Origin: Phycisphaerales bacterium
GTDB lineage: Bacteria > Planctomycetota > Phycisphaerae > Phycisphaerales > SM1A02
Reading direction: 5' to 3'
Assembly: GCA_022446905.1 (NCBI GenBank)
Contig: JAKVBT010000005.1
Location: 1 to 47,014 of the forward strand
Length of the DNA stretch: 47,014 nt
Within the stretch, counting starts at the first letter, position 1. Every line of letters begins with the position of its first letter. A model generated the notes under the pieces. The model saw only the letters and a program-made list of their open reading frames with translations, was not told the DNA's origin and did no database searches. Positions 6,455-15,459 of the stretch are shown here, piece by piece. The translations under genes and the position numbers were made by a program.

Positions 6455-7374
6455 CGGACGTGCTTATCACGCTCGCGAGCCGAGTCAATGTTCATGCGCG
6501 CCCAAGGCTTGGCACGTAATCGAGCCTTGCGAATGGCCTTGCCTGTGACCTCACAAATGCCGTACACACCATCTGCAATGCGTTGCAGTGCAGCATCGAT
6601 CTCTCGAATCAGTGTTCGTTCTGAAGCAGAGATACTCAGGTGTAGATCCTGCTCAAACACATCGGATCCAATGTCCGCCATGTGAATCGGCATATGAGAG
6701 CTATCTCCTGACTGGTTGCGGAGTGACTCGGTTTCCAATGAGTCGATGGCATGTAGTACTTGCCGCCGTTTCAGAAGGAGGGCATCACGGAACTCGGCAA
6801 GATCTGTTTCGCTGAGTCTGGACTTCTTGGGTGCAGTTGACTTCGCTGTCTTTGCATCGGTAGCGGTTGCGGACCGCTTACGCTTCCGACCCACCTTGGA
6901 TGGGTCGGTGGCGATGCGGCGGACGCGGCGGCCATTGATGATGATGTAGCCATCCTTATCCGCATCTGAACTTAAGGCAACGTCAACGACAGAGCGTCGG
7001 CGTCCACGTGAAGTCTTGGACTTGGATTCTTCCTGCTCACTCTCTGCAGTCGCAGTGCTGGAGGCCTTCGTTGAGGATTTTTTTGTCGTGGTCTTCTTGC
7101 CCACAGACTTTTTGGTGGTTTTCTTCTTTGTAGTGGCCTTCTTCTTGGCGACTTTCTTTTTGGTCGTGGTCTTCTTGGCCGTCTTCTTCTTCGCTGTTTT
7201 CTTTTTCTTCGCGGCTGCCTTCTTGGCGACTTTCTTTTTGGTCGTGGCTTTCTTGGTGGTTTTTTTCTTCGCCGTGGCCTTCTTCTTTCGGGCCGTGGAA
7301 GTGCGCTTAGCCGTCGATCCACCTCGGGCGGGGGTCTTCTTCTTGGCCTTCTTCTTGGTCGTCTTCTTAGCCAC
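6451..7374 (-). CDS. TraR/DksA-family protein with a histone-H1-like lysine-rich N-terminus
   Basis: About 307 residues from a GTG at 7374, chosen because AGAGAGG lies 8-10 bases upstream; a TTG at 7419 would add 15. Residues 2 to about 110 are almost entirely K, T and A in KKTTKKK/AKKK repeats, like histone H1 or AlgP tails. A basic/acidic linker follows, with DGYIIINGRRVRRI. The C-terminal ~115 residues match TraR/DksA: a coiled coil from SETDLAEFRDALL and the end segment YGICEVTGKAIRKARLRAKP. Only the first of the four zinc cysteines is kept, as in other planctomycete variants I recall. DksA proteins bind RNA polymerase; the H1-like tail suggests DNA binding as well. Forms an operon with lspA by a GTGA overlap. 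Confidence 0.88.
   Translation of the reverse strand: MAKKTTKKKAKKKTPARGGSTAKRTSTARKKKATAKKKTTKKATTKKKVAKKAAAKKKKTAKKKTAKKTTTKKKVAKKKATTKKKTTKKSVGKKTTTKKSSTKASSTATAESEQEESKSKTSRGRRRSVVDVALSSDADKDGYIIINGRRVRRIATDPSKVGRKRKRSATATDAKTAKSTAPKKSRLSETDLAEFRDALLLKRRQVLHAIDSLETESLRNQSGDSSHMPIHMADIGSDVFEQDLHLSISASERTLIREIDAALQRIADGVYGICEVTGKAIRKARLRAKPWARMNIDSARERDKHVR
7141..7247 (-). repeat. 29-bp direct repeats inside the lysine-rich tail
   Basis: The same 29 bases occur at 7141-7169 and 7219-7247, 78 bases (26 codons) apart and in frame. They encode part of the repeated K/T/A tail. Such repeats allow in-frame length change by slippage or recombination. Confidence 0.85.
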
Positions 7375-7541
7375 GGGGGCGTTCCTCTCTAACCCGCTGA
7401 CCGCTTCCGTGGTCACCAATATCGCCGCGAGGAAAGTTCACAAACCCATTCCGTGCAACGATTTAGCGACCCAACCCGCAGTTTGGGGTCATTGCGAATC
7501 CCAGAGGATACGAGATCCCCATCCAACTCGTCAATCAGGGC

Positions 7542-8519
7542 TTAGCTGGCCTGTGGGTTGGCGGTGCCCATCTGTCGAAACTTGTCGTATCGCCGATCCA
7601 CCAGTGTTCTGGGGTTCAGCCGCGTGACCTCTCTCAGCCGATCCACCAGATGCCGTTCAAGCCGTTCGCTTGCTTCAGCCACATTGCGATGGGCGCCTCC
7701 TGTGGGCTCCTCGACAATGCCATCGATGATTCCATTGGCCAGGTTGTGCTTCGCGGTCAAGGCCAAGGCTGAAGCGGCCTGAGCATTGGTCGTATCGTTG
7801 GCCTCTTTCCACAGGATGGCCGCACACCCTTCTGGGCTGATGACTGAATACCAAGCAAATTCAAGCATGTCGACTCGATCCGCGACACCAATCCCCAGTG
7901 CACCACCAGACCCACCTTCGCCGATGACCACACTGACAATCGGGGTTTGGAGACCACTCATTTCTTTCATCGAAACGGCGATGGCCTCAGCTTGGCCACG
8001 CTCCTCGGGTCCCATGCCTGGATAAGCGCCTGGTGTATCAATGAGCGTGACCACTGGCAGCCCAAATTTCTCTGCCAGTTTCATCTTGGCGATCGCCTTT
8101 CGATACCCCTCCGGGTGGGCACAGCCGAAGTGACATTTGATGCGCTCTTCAGTGGTCCGGCCTTTTTGATGACCGACGACCAGCACCTTGAAGGGTCCGA
8201 CTCTTCCGAATCCTGTGATGATGGCTGGATCATCGCCAAACCTACGGTCACCGTGCAGTTCACGAAAATCACGGAAGATGTTGTTGATGTAGTCAGCCGT
8301 CTGAGGTCGTCCTGGATGCCGTGCGACTTTGACTACATCTGCTGGTGAGAGCTCGGCATACAACTTTCGAAGTACGTCCTCCCGACTCTCTTCCAACGCT
8401 CGAATCTGTTCGACCCATTCCGTAGCGTCCTCACGTTCCTTCATGGCGCGGATCTGCGATTCCAGATCAGCGACCGGTGTTTCGAAGGGGAGAATGGCAG
8501 GGGTTTCGGGCGTGCTCAT
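7542..8519 (-). CDS. accA: Acetyl-CoA carboxylase carboxyltransferase subunit alpha
   Basis: 325 residues, usual length. Transfers the carboxyl group from carboxybiotin to acetyl-CoA in fatty-acid synthesis, as a heterotetramer with AccD. Recognised from the N-terminal ADLESQIRAMKER-type helix, then HPGRPQTADYINNIFRDFRE, ELHGDRRFGDD, GHQKGRTTEERI, LPVVTLIDTPGAYPG, GEGGSGGALGIGVADRVDML and SVISPEGCAAILWK. Cytoplasmic. Divergent from proC with about 60 bases between the starts. accD is not in this window. Confidence 0.97.
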   Translation of the reverse strand: MSTPETPAILPFETPVADLESQIRAMKEREDATEWVEQIRALEESREDVLRKLYAELSPADVVKVARHPGRPQTADYINNIFRDFRELHGDRRFGDDPAIITGFGRVGPFKVLVVGHQKGRTTEERIKCHFGCAHPEGYRKAIAKMKLAEKFGLPVVTLIDTPGAYPGMGPEERGQAEAIAVSMKEMSGLQTPIVSVVIGEGGSGGALGIGVADRVDMLEFAWYSVISPEGCAAILWKEANDTTNAQAASALALTAKHNLANGIIDGIVEEPTGGAHRNVAEASERLERHLVDRLREVTRLNPRTLVDRRYDKFRQMGTANPQAS

Positions 8520-8580
8520 CGGTCGTTCCAGTCAGGGCAATGGTATCGGCCCATCGAGGGCGATGTATCCTCGTGGCATC

Positions 8581-9378
8581 ATGTCCAGACCAATCACCAT
8601 GCTGGGTGCCGGGCACATGGGGTACGCCATCCTCGCCGGCGCCATCAGGGCCGAGATCATCGATCCTTCCGAAGTCACTGTGGTCGACGTCTCCGAGCAG
8701 GCACGGAAGCGTGCACAAGATCTCGGGTGTACGGCCAAGTCGTCCGCATCAGAAATACCAGCGAGCAATGTTTTGATATTGGCGGTTCGACCGCAGGAAT
8801 TTTCAGGTGTTGCCAAGTGCTTGCATAGCGATGCTGACAGGCTTGCAATTTCCATCATGGCCGGTTTGACCTCAAACGTGATTGCTGAACAACTTGGCTC
8901 AATGACTCGTGTTGTTCGGGCTATGCCCAATGCCCCCGCATCAATCAATAAGGCGATCACGACCATTGCTGCCGGGCAAGGCGCGACGGAGTCAGATGTG
9001 GCTTGGGCAAAGTCCTTGTTCTCAGGGATTGGCTCCAGTGTAGAAGTGGAAGAAGCCCACAAGTTTGCCACGACCGCAGTCTCGGGTTCCGGTCCGGCGT
9101 GGGCATTCAGTCTCGCAGCGGCGATCTTCGAGGAAGGAGTAGCGTTGGGCTTGCCCCCCGATGTGGCCGACAAACTGACCCGCGAAATGATTTATGGGGC
9201 TGCGGCATTGCTCGTCGACAGCAACCTGAGCATCGAAGAATTAGTCAGATCAGTGGTGACGCCCGGAGGAACGACCGAAGCTGGTTTAGCAGCGATGTCC
9301 GAGGCTGGCATGGCTGATGCCATTCGCGCTGGTGTACGTGCTGCCTGTCGGCGTGGCGAAGCATTGGCATCGCAGTAG
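8581..9378 (+). CDS. proC: Pyrroline-5-carboxylate reductase
   Basis: About 265 residues from the ATG at 8581; the open frame extends upstream to 8329 but that part is antisense to accA. Last step of proline synthesis, NAD(P)H-dependent. The N-terminal Rossmann motif ITMLGAGHMGYAILAG, VRPQEF, MPNAPASI, the C-terminal domain SGSGPAWAFSLAAA and the signature SVVTPGGTTEAGL are all present. The ribosome-binding site is weak. Convergent with the ABC permease gene, 20 bases between the stops. Confidence 0.96.
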   Translation: MSRPITMLGAGHMGYAILAGAIRAEIIDPSEVTVVDVSEQARKRAQDLGCTAKSSASEIPASNVLILAVRPQEFSGVAKCLHSDADRLAISIMAGLTSNVIAEQLGSMTRVVRAMPNAPASINKAITTIAAGQGATESDVAWAKSLFSGIGSSVEVEEAHKFATTAVSGSGPAWAFSLAAAIFEEGVALGLPPDVADKLTREMIYGAAALLVDSNLSIEELVRSVVTPGGTTEAGLAAMSEAGMADAIRAGVRAACRRGEALASQ

Positions 9379-9398
9379 GTCGCCGGATTGCATTTTGC

Positions 9399-10574
9399 TT
9401 AGAAATCACGCCGGCGAAAGATCAGTATGGCTCCGCACAACACAACGCACTCAAAGATGAGTGATTTGGTAATGATCCACCAAGCTGGCACAGCCTGCTC
9501 ACGTTCCATTGTTGCTTCCATGGAAGCACGTCTGCGTTGTGCTCGTTCTTGCCAGCGGCGGGTGTCTTCGTCGTCCTCGCCATAGGCCATCTCTTCAGCA
9601 ATGGCTTGCTCATCATCTTCCTCAAAGGCCTTGCCGGTCATGAGATCTGTAAAGCTGATGTCAGTGTGTCGTTCCAATGAACGCTGCAGCAAGCCGATGG
9701 TGCGTGCTGTCTCCGGCACAATAGCCCTCACTCGAGATATCCAAACCGCCCAAGGATCGAGTAGTTCCGAAGTTTCGAGTGCATCATCGATTCGATCATG
9801 CTGACGGGCCAGTTGATCGTCAATGTCATCGAGTGCACGGCTTGATCCATCAAATTCGATTTTGGCACGCGTTTGCAGCAATTCGCCGATCCGCGTCTCA
9901 ATCTGTGCTATTTGAAACTGGTTAGCAAATTGTCGACTTGCAATGAGGTCATCTGCCTGTCTGATGGCAAATGTCGTTGACCAAAACACCATGGTCGCCA
10001 AGAGCGCTACCAAAGTTGAACGGGTAATCACGCCCACAAGTACGTTGATGCAGAAGAGAAAGCTGTAGAAAAGCGTGATAAGCGGAATGGCCAGAAAGAT
10101 GGCCGGATCCCAGAGTCCAATGCGCCATCCAGATGCGAGAAAGGCGCCGATTGTGAAGACACAAACTTGCAATCCGACCCAGAGAAGACCGCCTGCATAT
10201 TTGGTCAGAAAGACCGTGCTTCGTCGAGGCGGTCTCGACAGCACCAATTCAACGGCGCCCTGCGATAAGAATGTTGGAAATATGGAGGATGTGGAAATCA
10301 ATGCAAGGATGGCCGCAATCCAGCCGAGCCAGATGTTCACGATGAAAGCGGAATAGATGCTCAGATAGAGGGTTGTTGCGAGCGGTGAACCGCTGTAGAT
10401 GAACTCATTTTCGTAGTGCCATGCTCCATAGAAGATGAAAAACCCGGTCTTATCAAAACCAAGTGAGGCATAGGCAAAGACAACAAGGATGTTGAGTGCC
10501 AAAACAACCTTGAAGAGCCGCTCGGCGCGAAGCGTTAGCCACGATTCCCGAAGCAGTGCAAGGATTGGAATCAT
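9399..10574 (-). CDS. ABC-2 type transporter permease
   Basis: 391 residues. Its start overlaps the stop of the ATPase gene by 4 bases, so the two form a transporter operon. About five hydrophobic segments occupy residues 20-205, including LWLGWIAAILALISTSSIF and the LSRPPRRSTVFLTKYAGGLLWV stretch typical of ABC-2 membrane proteins. A long hydrophilic, partly coiled-coil and very acidic insert (about residues 215-365) comes before a final membrane helix. The substrate is not deducible. The large insert is unusual and may be extracytoplasmic. Confidence 0.9.
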   Translation of the reverse strand: MIPILALLRESWLTLRAERLFKVVLALNILVVFAYASLGFDKTGFFIFYGAWHYENEFIYSGSPLATTLYLSIYSAFIVNIWLGWIAAILALISTSSIFPTFLSQGAVELVLSRPPRRSTVFLTKYAGGLLWVGLQVCVFTIGAFLASGWRIGLWDPAIFLAIPLITLFYSFLFCINVLVGVITRSTLVALLATMVFWSTTFAIRQADDLIASRQFANQFQIAQIETRIGELLQTRAKIEFDGSSRALDDIDDQLARQHDRIDDALETSELLDPWAVWISRVRAIVPETARTIGLLQRSLERHTDISFTDLMTGKAFEEDDEQAIAEEMAYGEDDEDTRRWQERAQRRRASMEATMEREQAVPAWWIITKSLIFECVVLCGAILIFRRRDF

Positions 10575-11515
10575 GTATTTTTGCCCCGCACTGCCCCCGG
10601 TGTCGATGCATCATCTGATTCTGCAATAGCCAAAGCGCGCATAAACAGTTCTTCTAAAGTCTCCCGTTGTTCGTAGACGGATTCGATGATGCACCCCGCG
10701 GATCGAAGTCGATCAATGATTGGCTGCACGTCATTGACGCCTACGCCTGTCATCTTGATCACGCCATCCTCATCACTTGCCTGAATGTCTAACTCATCAA
10801 GTGAAGGTGCGTTGCCTTGATATCGGATTTGCCAAAACTCGTGACCTGCAGTCAATTCATCAATCGTGCCCTCCATCGCGACTTGGCCTTTGACTAGTAC
10901 TGCAAGTTGATCGCACACATCTTCAAGTTCAGCGAGGATGTGGCTGTTGATAAGAATGGTGTGCCCCTCATCTCGCAGGCGAGTGAGCAGCTTGCGGATA
11001 TCGCGGCGGCCAACTGGGTCGACACCATCGGTGGGCTCATCGAGCAAAAGCACCTCAGGCTCATGCAAAAGTGCTTGAGCAAGGCCAATGCGTTGCTGCA
11101 TGCCCTTCGAGAAAGTTCCTATGCGATGTCCGCCCCAAGCAGACATGCCCACTAGATCGAGCATTTCGGCAATCCGAGCCACTCGCCGTTTGCGGGGCAT
11201 TCCCTGAAGTCCCCCGTAGTAGTGCAAGGCCTGATTGGCTGTCAGATAGAGCGGGAATCGGTGATGCTCTGGGAGATAGCCGACTTTCCTCAGAGTTGGC
11301 TTGTGGCCAATGGTGTGTCCAAGCATGCTTCCATCGATGCTTGTGGGCCGCACGATGGTCATGAGAATTTTGACCAAAGTCGATTTCCCCGCACCATTGG
11401 GGCCAAGCAGGCAGAAAATCTGACCTTTGTTCACACGCATGGTCACGCTACGCAGTGCATGTACCTGGCGGCGAAAAGTCTTGGTGGCATTCTTAATTTC
11501 GATGATGGCGGACAT
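10571..11515 (-). CDS. ABC transporter ATP-binding protein
   Basis: 314 residues. Walker A GPNGAGKST at 38-46, signature FSKGMQQRIGLAQALL, Walker B LLLDEPTDGVDP, and the switch histidine in ILINSHILAELEDVCD. After the nucleotide-binding domain there is a roughly 90-residue C-terminal extension of the kind found in ABC-2 exporters. It powers the permease encoded immediately downstream. Divergent from the UbiD-family gene with about 60 bases between them. Confidence 0.95.
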   Translation of the reverse strand: MSAIIEIKNATKTFRRQVHALRSVTMRVNKGQIFCLLGPNGAGKSTLVKILMTIVRPTSIDGSMLGHTIGHKPTLRKVGYLPEHHRFPLYLTANQALHYYGGLQGMPRKRRVARIAEMLDLVGMSAWGGHRIGTFSKGMQQRIGLAQALLHEPEVLLLDEPTDGVDPVGRRDIRKLLTRLRDEGHTILINSHILAELEDVCDQLAVLVKGQVAMEGTIDELTAGHEFWQIRYQGNAPSLDELDIQASDEDGVIKMTGVGVNDVQPIIDRLRSAGCIIESVYEQRETLEELFMRALAIAESDDASTPGAVRGKNT

Positions 11516-11575
11516 AGTTCAGGCCAAGTGTATCACTGTGCGTTGATGTCCCAACGGGACGGGTACCATTGGTTT

Positions 11576-13525
11576 ATGGCTGCTCGATGCCACACCCTTG
11601 CCGACTTTCTAGAACGTCTCGAAAGAGATGGTGAGTTGCGACGCGTAGCAGCATCAATATCACCACTTCTAGAGCCGGCAGCGCAGGCAGTCAGTGAATC
11701 ATCCCAACTTGTGCGCCGCCCATCAAAAGAGGCGTTGTCATTTGACCCATTTGGTGCCTCGCTCGGTGGTCAAGCCATCCGTTTTGACCAAGTCGAGGGA
11801 TCCGATTTTCCTTTGGTAATGAATGTCTTTGGCTCGTGGTCGCGCATGGAAGCGGCGCTGGGGGAGCCGGTCGAGGCATTGGCAGGTCGAATCGAAGCCA
11901 TTACCCATCTCACACCACCGGCAGGCTTCCGGGATGCTGTGCAGCGCATCAGACAAGTGCTACCGATGCTTCGCGCCGCGCCGCGTCGAGTCAGTCGAGG
12001 TGTTTGTCAGGAAGTCGTTCGGTTGACTGATCAAGGAGAAGTTGATCTTCGACGTCTTCCGATGATCAAATGTTGGCCGTTTGATGGGGACCCTCAGGCT
12101 GTAGGTTGGCCCTTGTCAGCGGAGGCTTCAGGCACTGCGAAAGGGCAGGGGCGGTACATCACGCTTGCTGGGATGCACACGATTCATGCGCGGGATCGAC
12201 ATGCCAAGCGACCTGCAAGCCACAACATCGGTATGTATCGGGCTCAGTTGGTTGACTCAACTCACTTGGCAATGCACTGGCATCTGCACCATGATGGCGC
12301 GGCGCATTGGCGCAGTTGGAAAGAGATTGGCGAGCCGATGCCCATTTGCATCTGCCTTGGAGGAGAACCAGTCTTGCCCTGGGCAGCCACAGCACCACTG
12401 CCCCCGGGAATCAGCGAGTTGCTCATGGCAGGCTTTGTGCATGGTCGGGGTATTCCAATGGTCGAGGCGAAGACCGTGCCATTACGCGTACCTGCCAATT
12501 CGGAAATTGTGATTGAAGGGTGGGTTCACACGGAGGCTGGGGGGCCTGGATGGGATCCAGCATCTGGTGAGCCGATTGGGCCCGGTGCTGTGTTAGAAGG
12601 TCCATTTGGGGACCACACTGGGTACTACTCGTTGCCTGACCGATATCCCATCGTTGATGTGACTGCGATCACTCACCGACGTGAGGCCGTTTTTCCAGCA
12701 ACCGTTGTTGGACCGCCACCTCAGGAGGACTACTGGCTCGGAAAGACCACCGAACGCGTCTTCCTGCCATTGCTCAAGACGCTTATCCCAGATCTTGAGG
12801 ACTATGATTTGCCAACTCCTGGTTGTTTCCATAACTGGGCAGTTGTAGGTATTCGCAAGTCCTATCCCTATCAAGCGCGTCGCATCATGCATGCGGTCTG
12901 GGGTGCCGGGCAAATGGCCTGGACCAAGTGTGTCATGGTGGTAGATGCCGATCAGGTTGATGTGCATGACCTTGATCAGGTCTTGCGTGCCGTGTTCACC
13001 CATGTCGACTTTGGCCGTGATTTGGAATGTGCGTACGGGCCTTTGGACATCCTTGATCATGCAGCTACGCACCTTGCTGCTGGTGGCAAGATTGGCTTTG
13101 ATGCCACACCACGCATGGATGGAGAGCAGGCTGGGACACAATCGATCGTTCCGCCAAGCAAACCCAGTGCTGATGATGTTTCGACGCTGCTTGATTCCTT
13201 AGATCATCAACCACCGTTCGATGTTCCAGATTGGGGCTGTCATCGTTGTGTGGTGATTGGCTCAGACAAAGCAACTCCAGAGGCCTTGTTGGATGCGTCT
13301 GGCTCTTGGACCGGTCTAGTGCTCTTGATGGATTCAACAGTTGATGTGGGTAACCGAGATCAAGTGTGGTTCCATGTCTTGGCTGGGATCGATCCTGCAC
13401 GCGATCTGTGCAGAAGGAATGGCCGCGCCGTCATCGATGCGAGAGCCAAGCAGCCTGATGCATCGATGCCAGGTCCGGTGCGGCCCTGGCCGCCATTTCT
13501 CGGATGGTCAGTGCGCGGCCAGTGA
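11576..13525 (+). CDS. UbiD-family decarboxylase
   Basis: About 649 residues from the ATG at 11576; upstream frame to 11222 is antisense to the ABC gene. UbiD enzymes (de)carboxylate aromatic or unsaturated acids with prenylated FMN. Visible hallmarks: TLADFLERLERDGELRRV at the start, RYITLAGMHTIHAR, the HNIGMYRAQ motif with the metal-ligand Asn, EIVIEGWV carrying the conserved glutamates, and EGPFGDHTGYYS. It is longer than E. coli UbiD (about 490), with an insert near 25-90 and a C-terminal extension. In planctomycetes such genes often belong to menaquinone synthesis, but no ubiX or mqn genes are here, so the substrate is open. Overlaps mltA by 18 bases at the 3' end. Confidence 0.92.
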   Translation: MAARCHTLADFLERLERDGELRRVAASISPLLEPAAQAVSESSQLVRRPSKEALSFDPFGASLGGQAIRFDQVEGSDFPLVMNVFGSWSRMEAALGEPVEALAGRIEAITHLTPPAGFRDAVQRIRQVLPMLRAAPRRVSRGVCQEVVRLTDQGEVDLRRLPMIKCWPFDGDPQAVGWPLSAEASGTAKGQGRYITLAGMHTIHARDRHAKRPASHNIGMYRAQLVDSTHLAMHWHLHHDGAAHWRSWKEIGEPMPICICLGGEPVLPWAATAPLPPGISELLMAGFVHGRGIPMVEAKTVPLRVPANSEIVIEGWVHTEAGGPGWDPASGEPIGPGAVLEGPFGDHTGYYSLPDRYPIVDVTAITHRREAVFPATVVGPPPQEDYWLGKTTERVFLPLLKTLIPDLEDYDLPTPGCFHNWAVVGIRKSYPYQARRIMHAVWGAGQMAWTKCVMVVDADQVDVHDLDQVLRAVFTHVDFGRDLECAYGPLDILDHAATHLAAGGKIGFDATPRMDGEQAGTQSIVPPSKPSADDVSTLLDSLDHQPPFDVPDWGCHRCVVIGSDKATPEALLDASGSWTGLVLLMDSTVDVGNRDQVWFHVLAGIDPARDLCRRNGRAVIDARAKQPDASMPGPVRPWPPFLGWSVRGQ

Positions 13526-14776
13526 GCCAGGACCCTGCCAGTCAGCATTGACTGCAGCGACTTCTTCGGGCTTCAAGAAAAAGTAATACAACTTGCCTTC
13601 AGCGTGTTGCCGCCCGGCGAGTAACTCTGCCATCGGTCCAGCGCCGAGGTAGAGGTCTGCTCGGCCTGGTGCACGAATGGCGCCACCGGTGTCTTGGTCC
13701 AACATGAATTCAGAAAAGTGTTCGTCTTCCCCACTAAACCGAGCAGCTGTGGTATCTGCAAGCACAATGCTGCCTCTTGGAAAGACCGACTTGTCAGTTG
13801 CCACGCTCCGCCGTGCAGTTACTGGGAAGCCAAGTGAGCCTGCTGGCCATGAGCCACCGTCGTACTCCTGAAAGAACACAAATGACTCGTTGGCGTGCAT
13901 GGCATTTTCAACCATCTCTGGATTTTTCTTCCAGGCGCGACGAATGGACTGCAGGCTGACTCCGTCGGCGGGCAGCGTTCCTCGATCGACCAATTCCCGC
14001 CCCAGGCTGGCATAGGGCCGATCGGTCTTTCCTGCATATCCGACATAGATCGTCGTGCCATCTTCCATCCTGAGTTTGGCTGAACCATTGACGTGTGCGA
14101 TGTAGGAATCGATAGGAGATTCCAGCCACACAAGTTCACTTCCCTCGAGCAAGCGAGCACGTTCGATTTCGGCGCGGGATGGCCACGGATCAATGCCGCC
14201 ATCTGGGCGGCGGCGTCCAAGGGGTTCGCCAGATTCTGGGTGTGTGACCAGTTCCTGTGGTCTGGTATAGAGCGGCGATTCAAAGCCAGTCCGTTGTGTC
14301 CGGCTGGCGCGGAAGGTTGGGGAGCAGTAGGCCGTGAAGAGCACGGTTCCTTCATCATCACACCCCACCGATTCATAGACATCAAATCGCCGAAGCAGCT
14401 CACTTCGAAAGGCGGGCCCGTCAGGTGCTGATCGACAGAGATCTCTGAACGCAACCACACTGGCTCGTGCGCGATCATGATCGACTTCACAGATTGGGAA
14501 CCATTGCAAAGTCGATGGCTTGTCATACCACGTGATCGATTCGTTACAGGCGTCCTGTAGGAAGAGATCACGTTGTGTCCAGCCACGATCGATGCAGGTC
14601 AATGCGTGGGGATTTTCAACTTTCCGCAGTGCCATCTGGCCCTCTGGAAGCGGGCGGGAATAGTTCTTGGTGGCGACCTGCTGTGGGCTGTCCACCCGCT
14701 CCTGCTGACATGCGGTCAGTGTCATGGCGGCGAGCAGGGGACAAATGGTGATCCAGCGATGTGTATGCGTCATCAT
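13508..14776 (-). CDS. mltA: MltA-type lytic murein transglycosylase, lipoprotein
   Basis: 422 residues. The N-terminal signal ends in a lipobox LTAC with Cys23, so it is probably a membrane-anchored lipoprotein and a LspA substrate. The MltA domain occupies the middle (VLFTAYCSPTFRASR, WLESPIDSYIAHVNGSAKL, YVGYAGKTDRPYASLGRELV). The C-terminal 3D domain contains FMLDQDTGGAIRAPGRADLYLG, whose aspartate (about D362) is the catalytic acid. It cleaves peptidoglycan to 1,6-anhydromuropeptides during wall turnover, which is notable for planctomycete wall biology. Divergent from tatA; AGGGAG precedes the ATG. Confidence 0.93.
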   Translation of the reverse strand: MMTHTHRWITICPLLAAMTLTACQQERVDSPQQVATKNYSRPLPEGQMALRKVENPHALTCIDRGWTQRDLFLQDACNESITWYDKPSTLQWFPICEVDHDRARASVVAFRDLCRSAPDGPAFRSELLRRFDVYESVGCDDEGTVLFTAYCSPTFRASRTQRTGFESPLYTRPQELVTHPESGEPLGRRRPDGGIDPWPSRAEIERARLLEGSELVWLESPIDSYIAHVNGSAKLRMEDGTTIYVGYAGKTDRPYASLGRELVDRGTLPADGVSLQSIRRAWKKNPEMVENAMHANESFVFFQEYDGGSWPAGSLGFPVTARRSVATDKSVFPRGSIVLADTTAARFSGEDEHFSEFMLDQDTGGAIRAPGRADLYLGAGPMAELLAGRQHAEGKLYYFFLKPEEVAAVNADWQGPGSLAAH

Positions 14777-14942
14777 GGTCCGGACTCCCTTCCGGTAATC
14801 GTGCCTCAGGCGGCATTGGTTTCATTTATAGCATCGGTCGGTGCGTGCCTTTGGGTGCAGGATCGGCACACGATGATCGCCATTTCGTCCGGTGGAGGGT
14901 ACACTGATACTCGGCCTGTACACAGGCCTGCGGAGATGACCT

Positions 14943-15251
14943 ATGCCTGAACCGACGACAATGCAGCCGCTGCTGGCCTTTGGTCTGCCTCATGGCTCAG
15001 AGTGGATCATCATTTTGGTCATCGGCCTTCTGCTGTTTGGACGCCGCCTCCCAGAGGTCGGCCGAAGCATCGGCAAGAGCATCGTTGAATTCAAGCGGGG
15101 GGTCAAAGGCATCAATGATGAGATCGAGTCGGAGTCTGGGAAGCCCAACTCCTCGCCAGCTCAACTGGCCGATGACACGGTTGCTCGCAGTGATGCAGTG
15201 GACGTGACTGACCCAGCTGCAGCACAGAGCGGCGACAAGTCAGCCTCCTGA
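14943..15251 (+). CDS. tatA: Twin-arginine translocase subunit TatA/TatE
   Basis: 102 residues. One N-terminal membrane helix (EWIIILVIGLLLFGRRLPEV) is followed by the amphipathic GRSIGKSIVEFKRGVKGIND, including the FGxxxLPEVGRxxG signature of TatA. An acidic, low-complexity tail follows. It would multimerise into the pore of the Tat export system. GGAG lies 7 bases before the ATG. Single TatA-like gene; tatC is not in the window. Confidence 0.94.
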   Translation: MPEPTTMQPLLAFGLPHGSEWIIILVIGLLLFGRRLPEVGRSIGKSIVEFKRGVKGINDEIESESGKPNSSPAQLADDTVARSDAVDVTDPAAAQSGDKSAS

Positions 15252-15307
15252 CCAACCTCCAAGTTGTCGGGCTATACTTCGACGTTTCTGGCCACTGGCC
15301 AGACTTT

Positions 15308-15381
15308 GGGCGATTAGCTCAGTTGGCTAGAGCGCACGGATCACACCCGTGAGGTCACAGGTTCGAGTCCTGTATCGCCCA
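15308..15381 (+). tRNA. tRNA-Val: tRNA-Val(CAC)
   Basis: 74-base cloverleaf: acceptor GGGCGAT/ATCGCCC with discriminator A, D arm GCTC...GAGC, anticodon stem CACGG/CCGTG. The loop ATCACAC gives anticodon CAC. The T arm is ACAGG-TTCGAGT-CCTGT. No encoded CCA. Located 56 bases after tatA and followed at once by a terminator. Confidence 0.93.
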
Positions 15382-15388
15382 CGTTCAG

Positions 15389-15423
15389 CGGCGGACGGAG
15401 TTTTCGACTCCGCCGCCGTTTTT
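15389..15423 (+). terminator. Intrinsic terminator of tRNA-Val
   Basis: Stem CGGCGG(A)CGGAGT / ACTCCGCCGCCG, 12 base pairs with one bulged A, followed by TTTTT. It begins 8 bases after the tRNA and would end the tatA/tRNA-Val transcript. Confidence 0.9.
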
Positions 15424-15459
15424 CTCTGGATGGTGGCTCACCCCAGCAGGTGCGCAACT

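Noticed and set aside
7016-7627. Plus-strand ORF of 203 codons rich in Phe and Val
   Set aside because: It is the exact antisense of the lysine-rich tail of the DksA/H1-like gene (AAG/AAA read backwards as Phe/Leu codons) and has no independent features.
13819-14586. Minus-strand ORF of 255 codons inside mltA
   Set aside because: Different frame of the same strand as the MltA-like gene, which has a lipobox and catalytic motifs; this frame has none.
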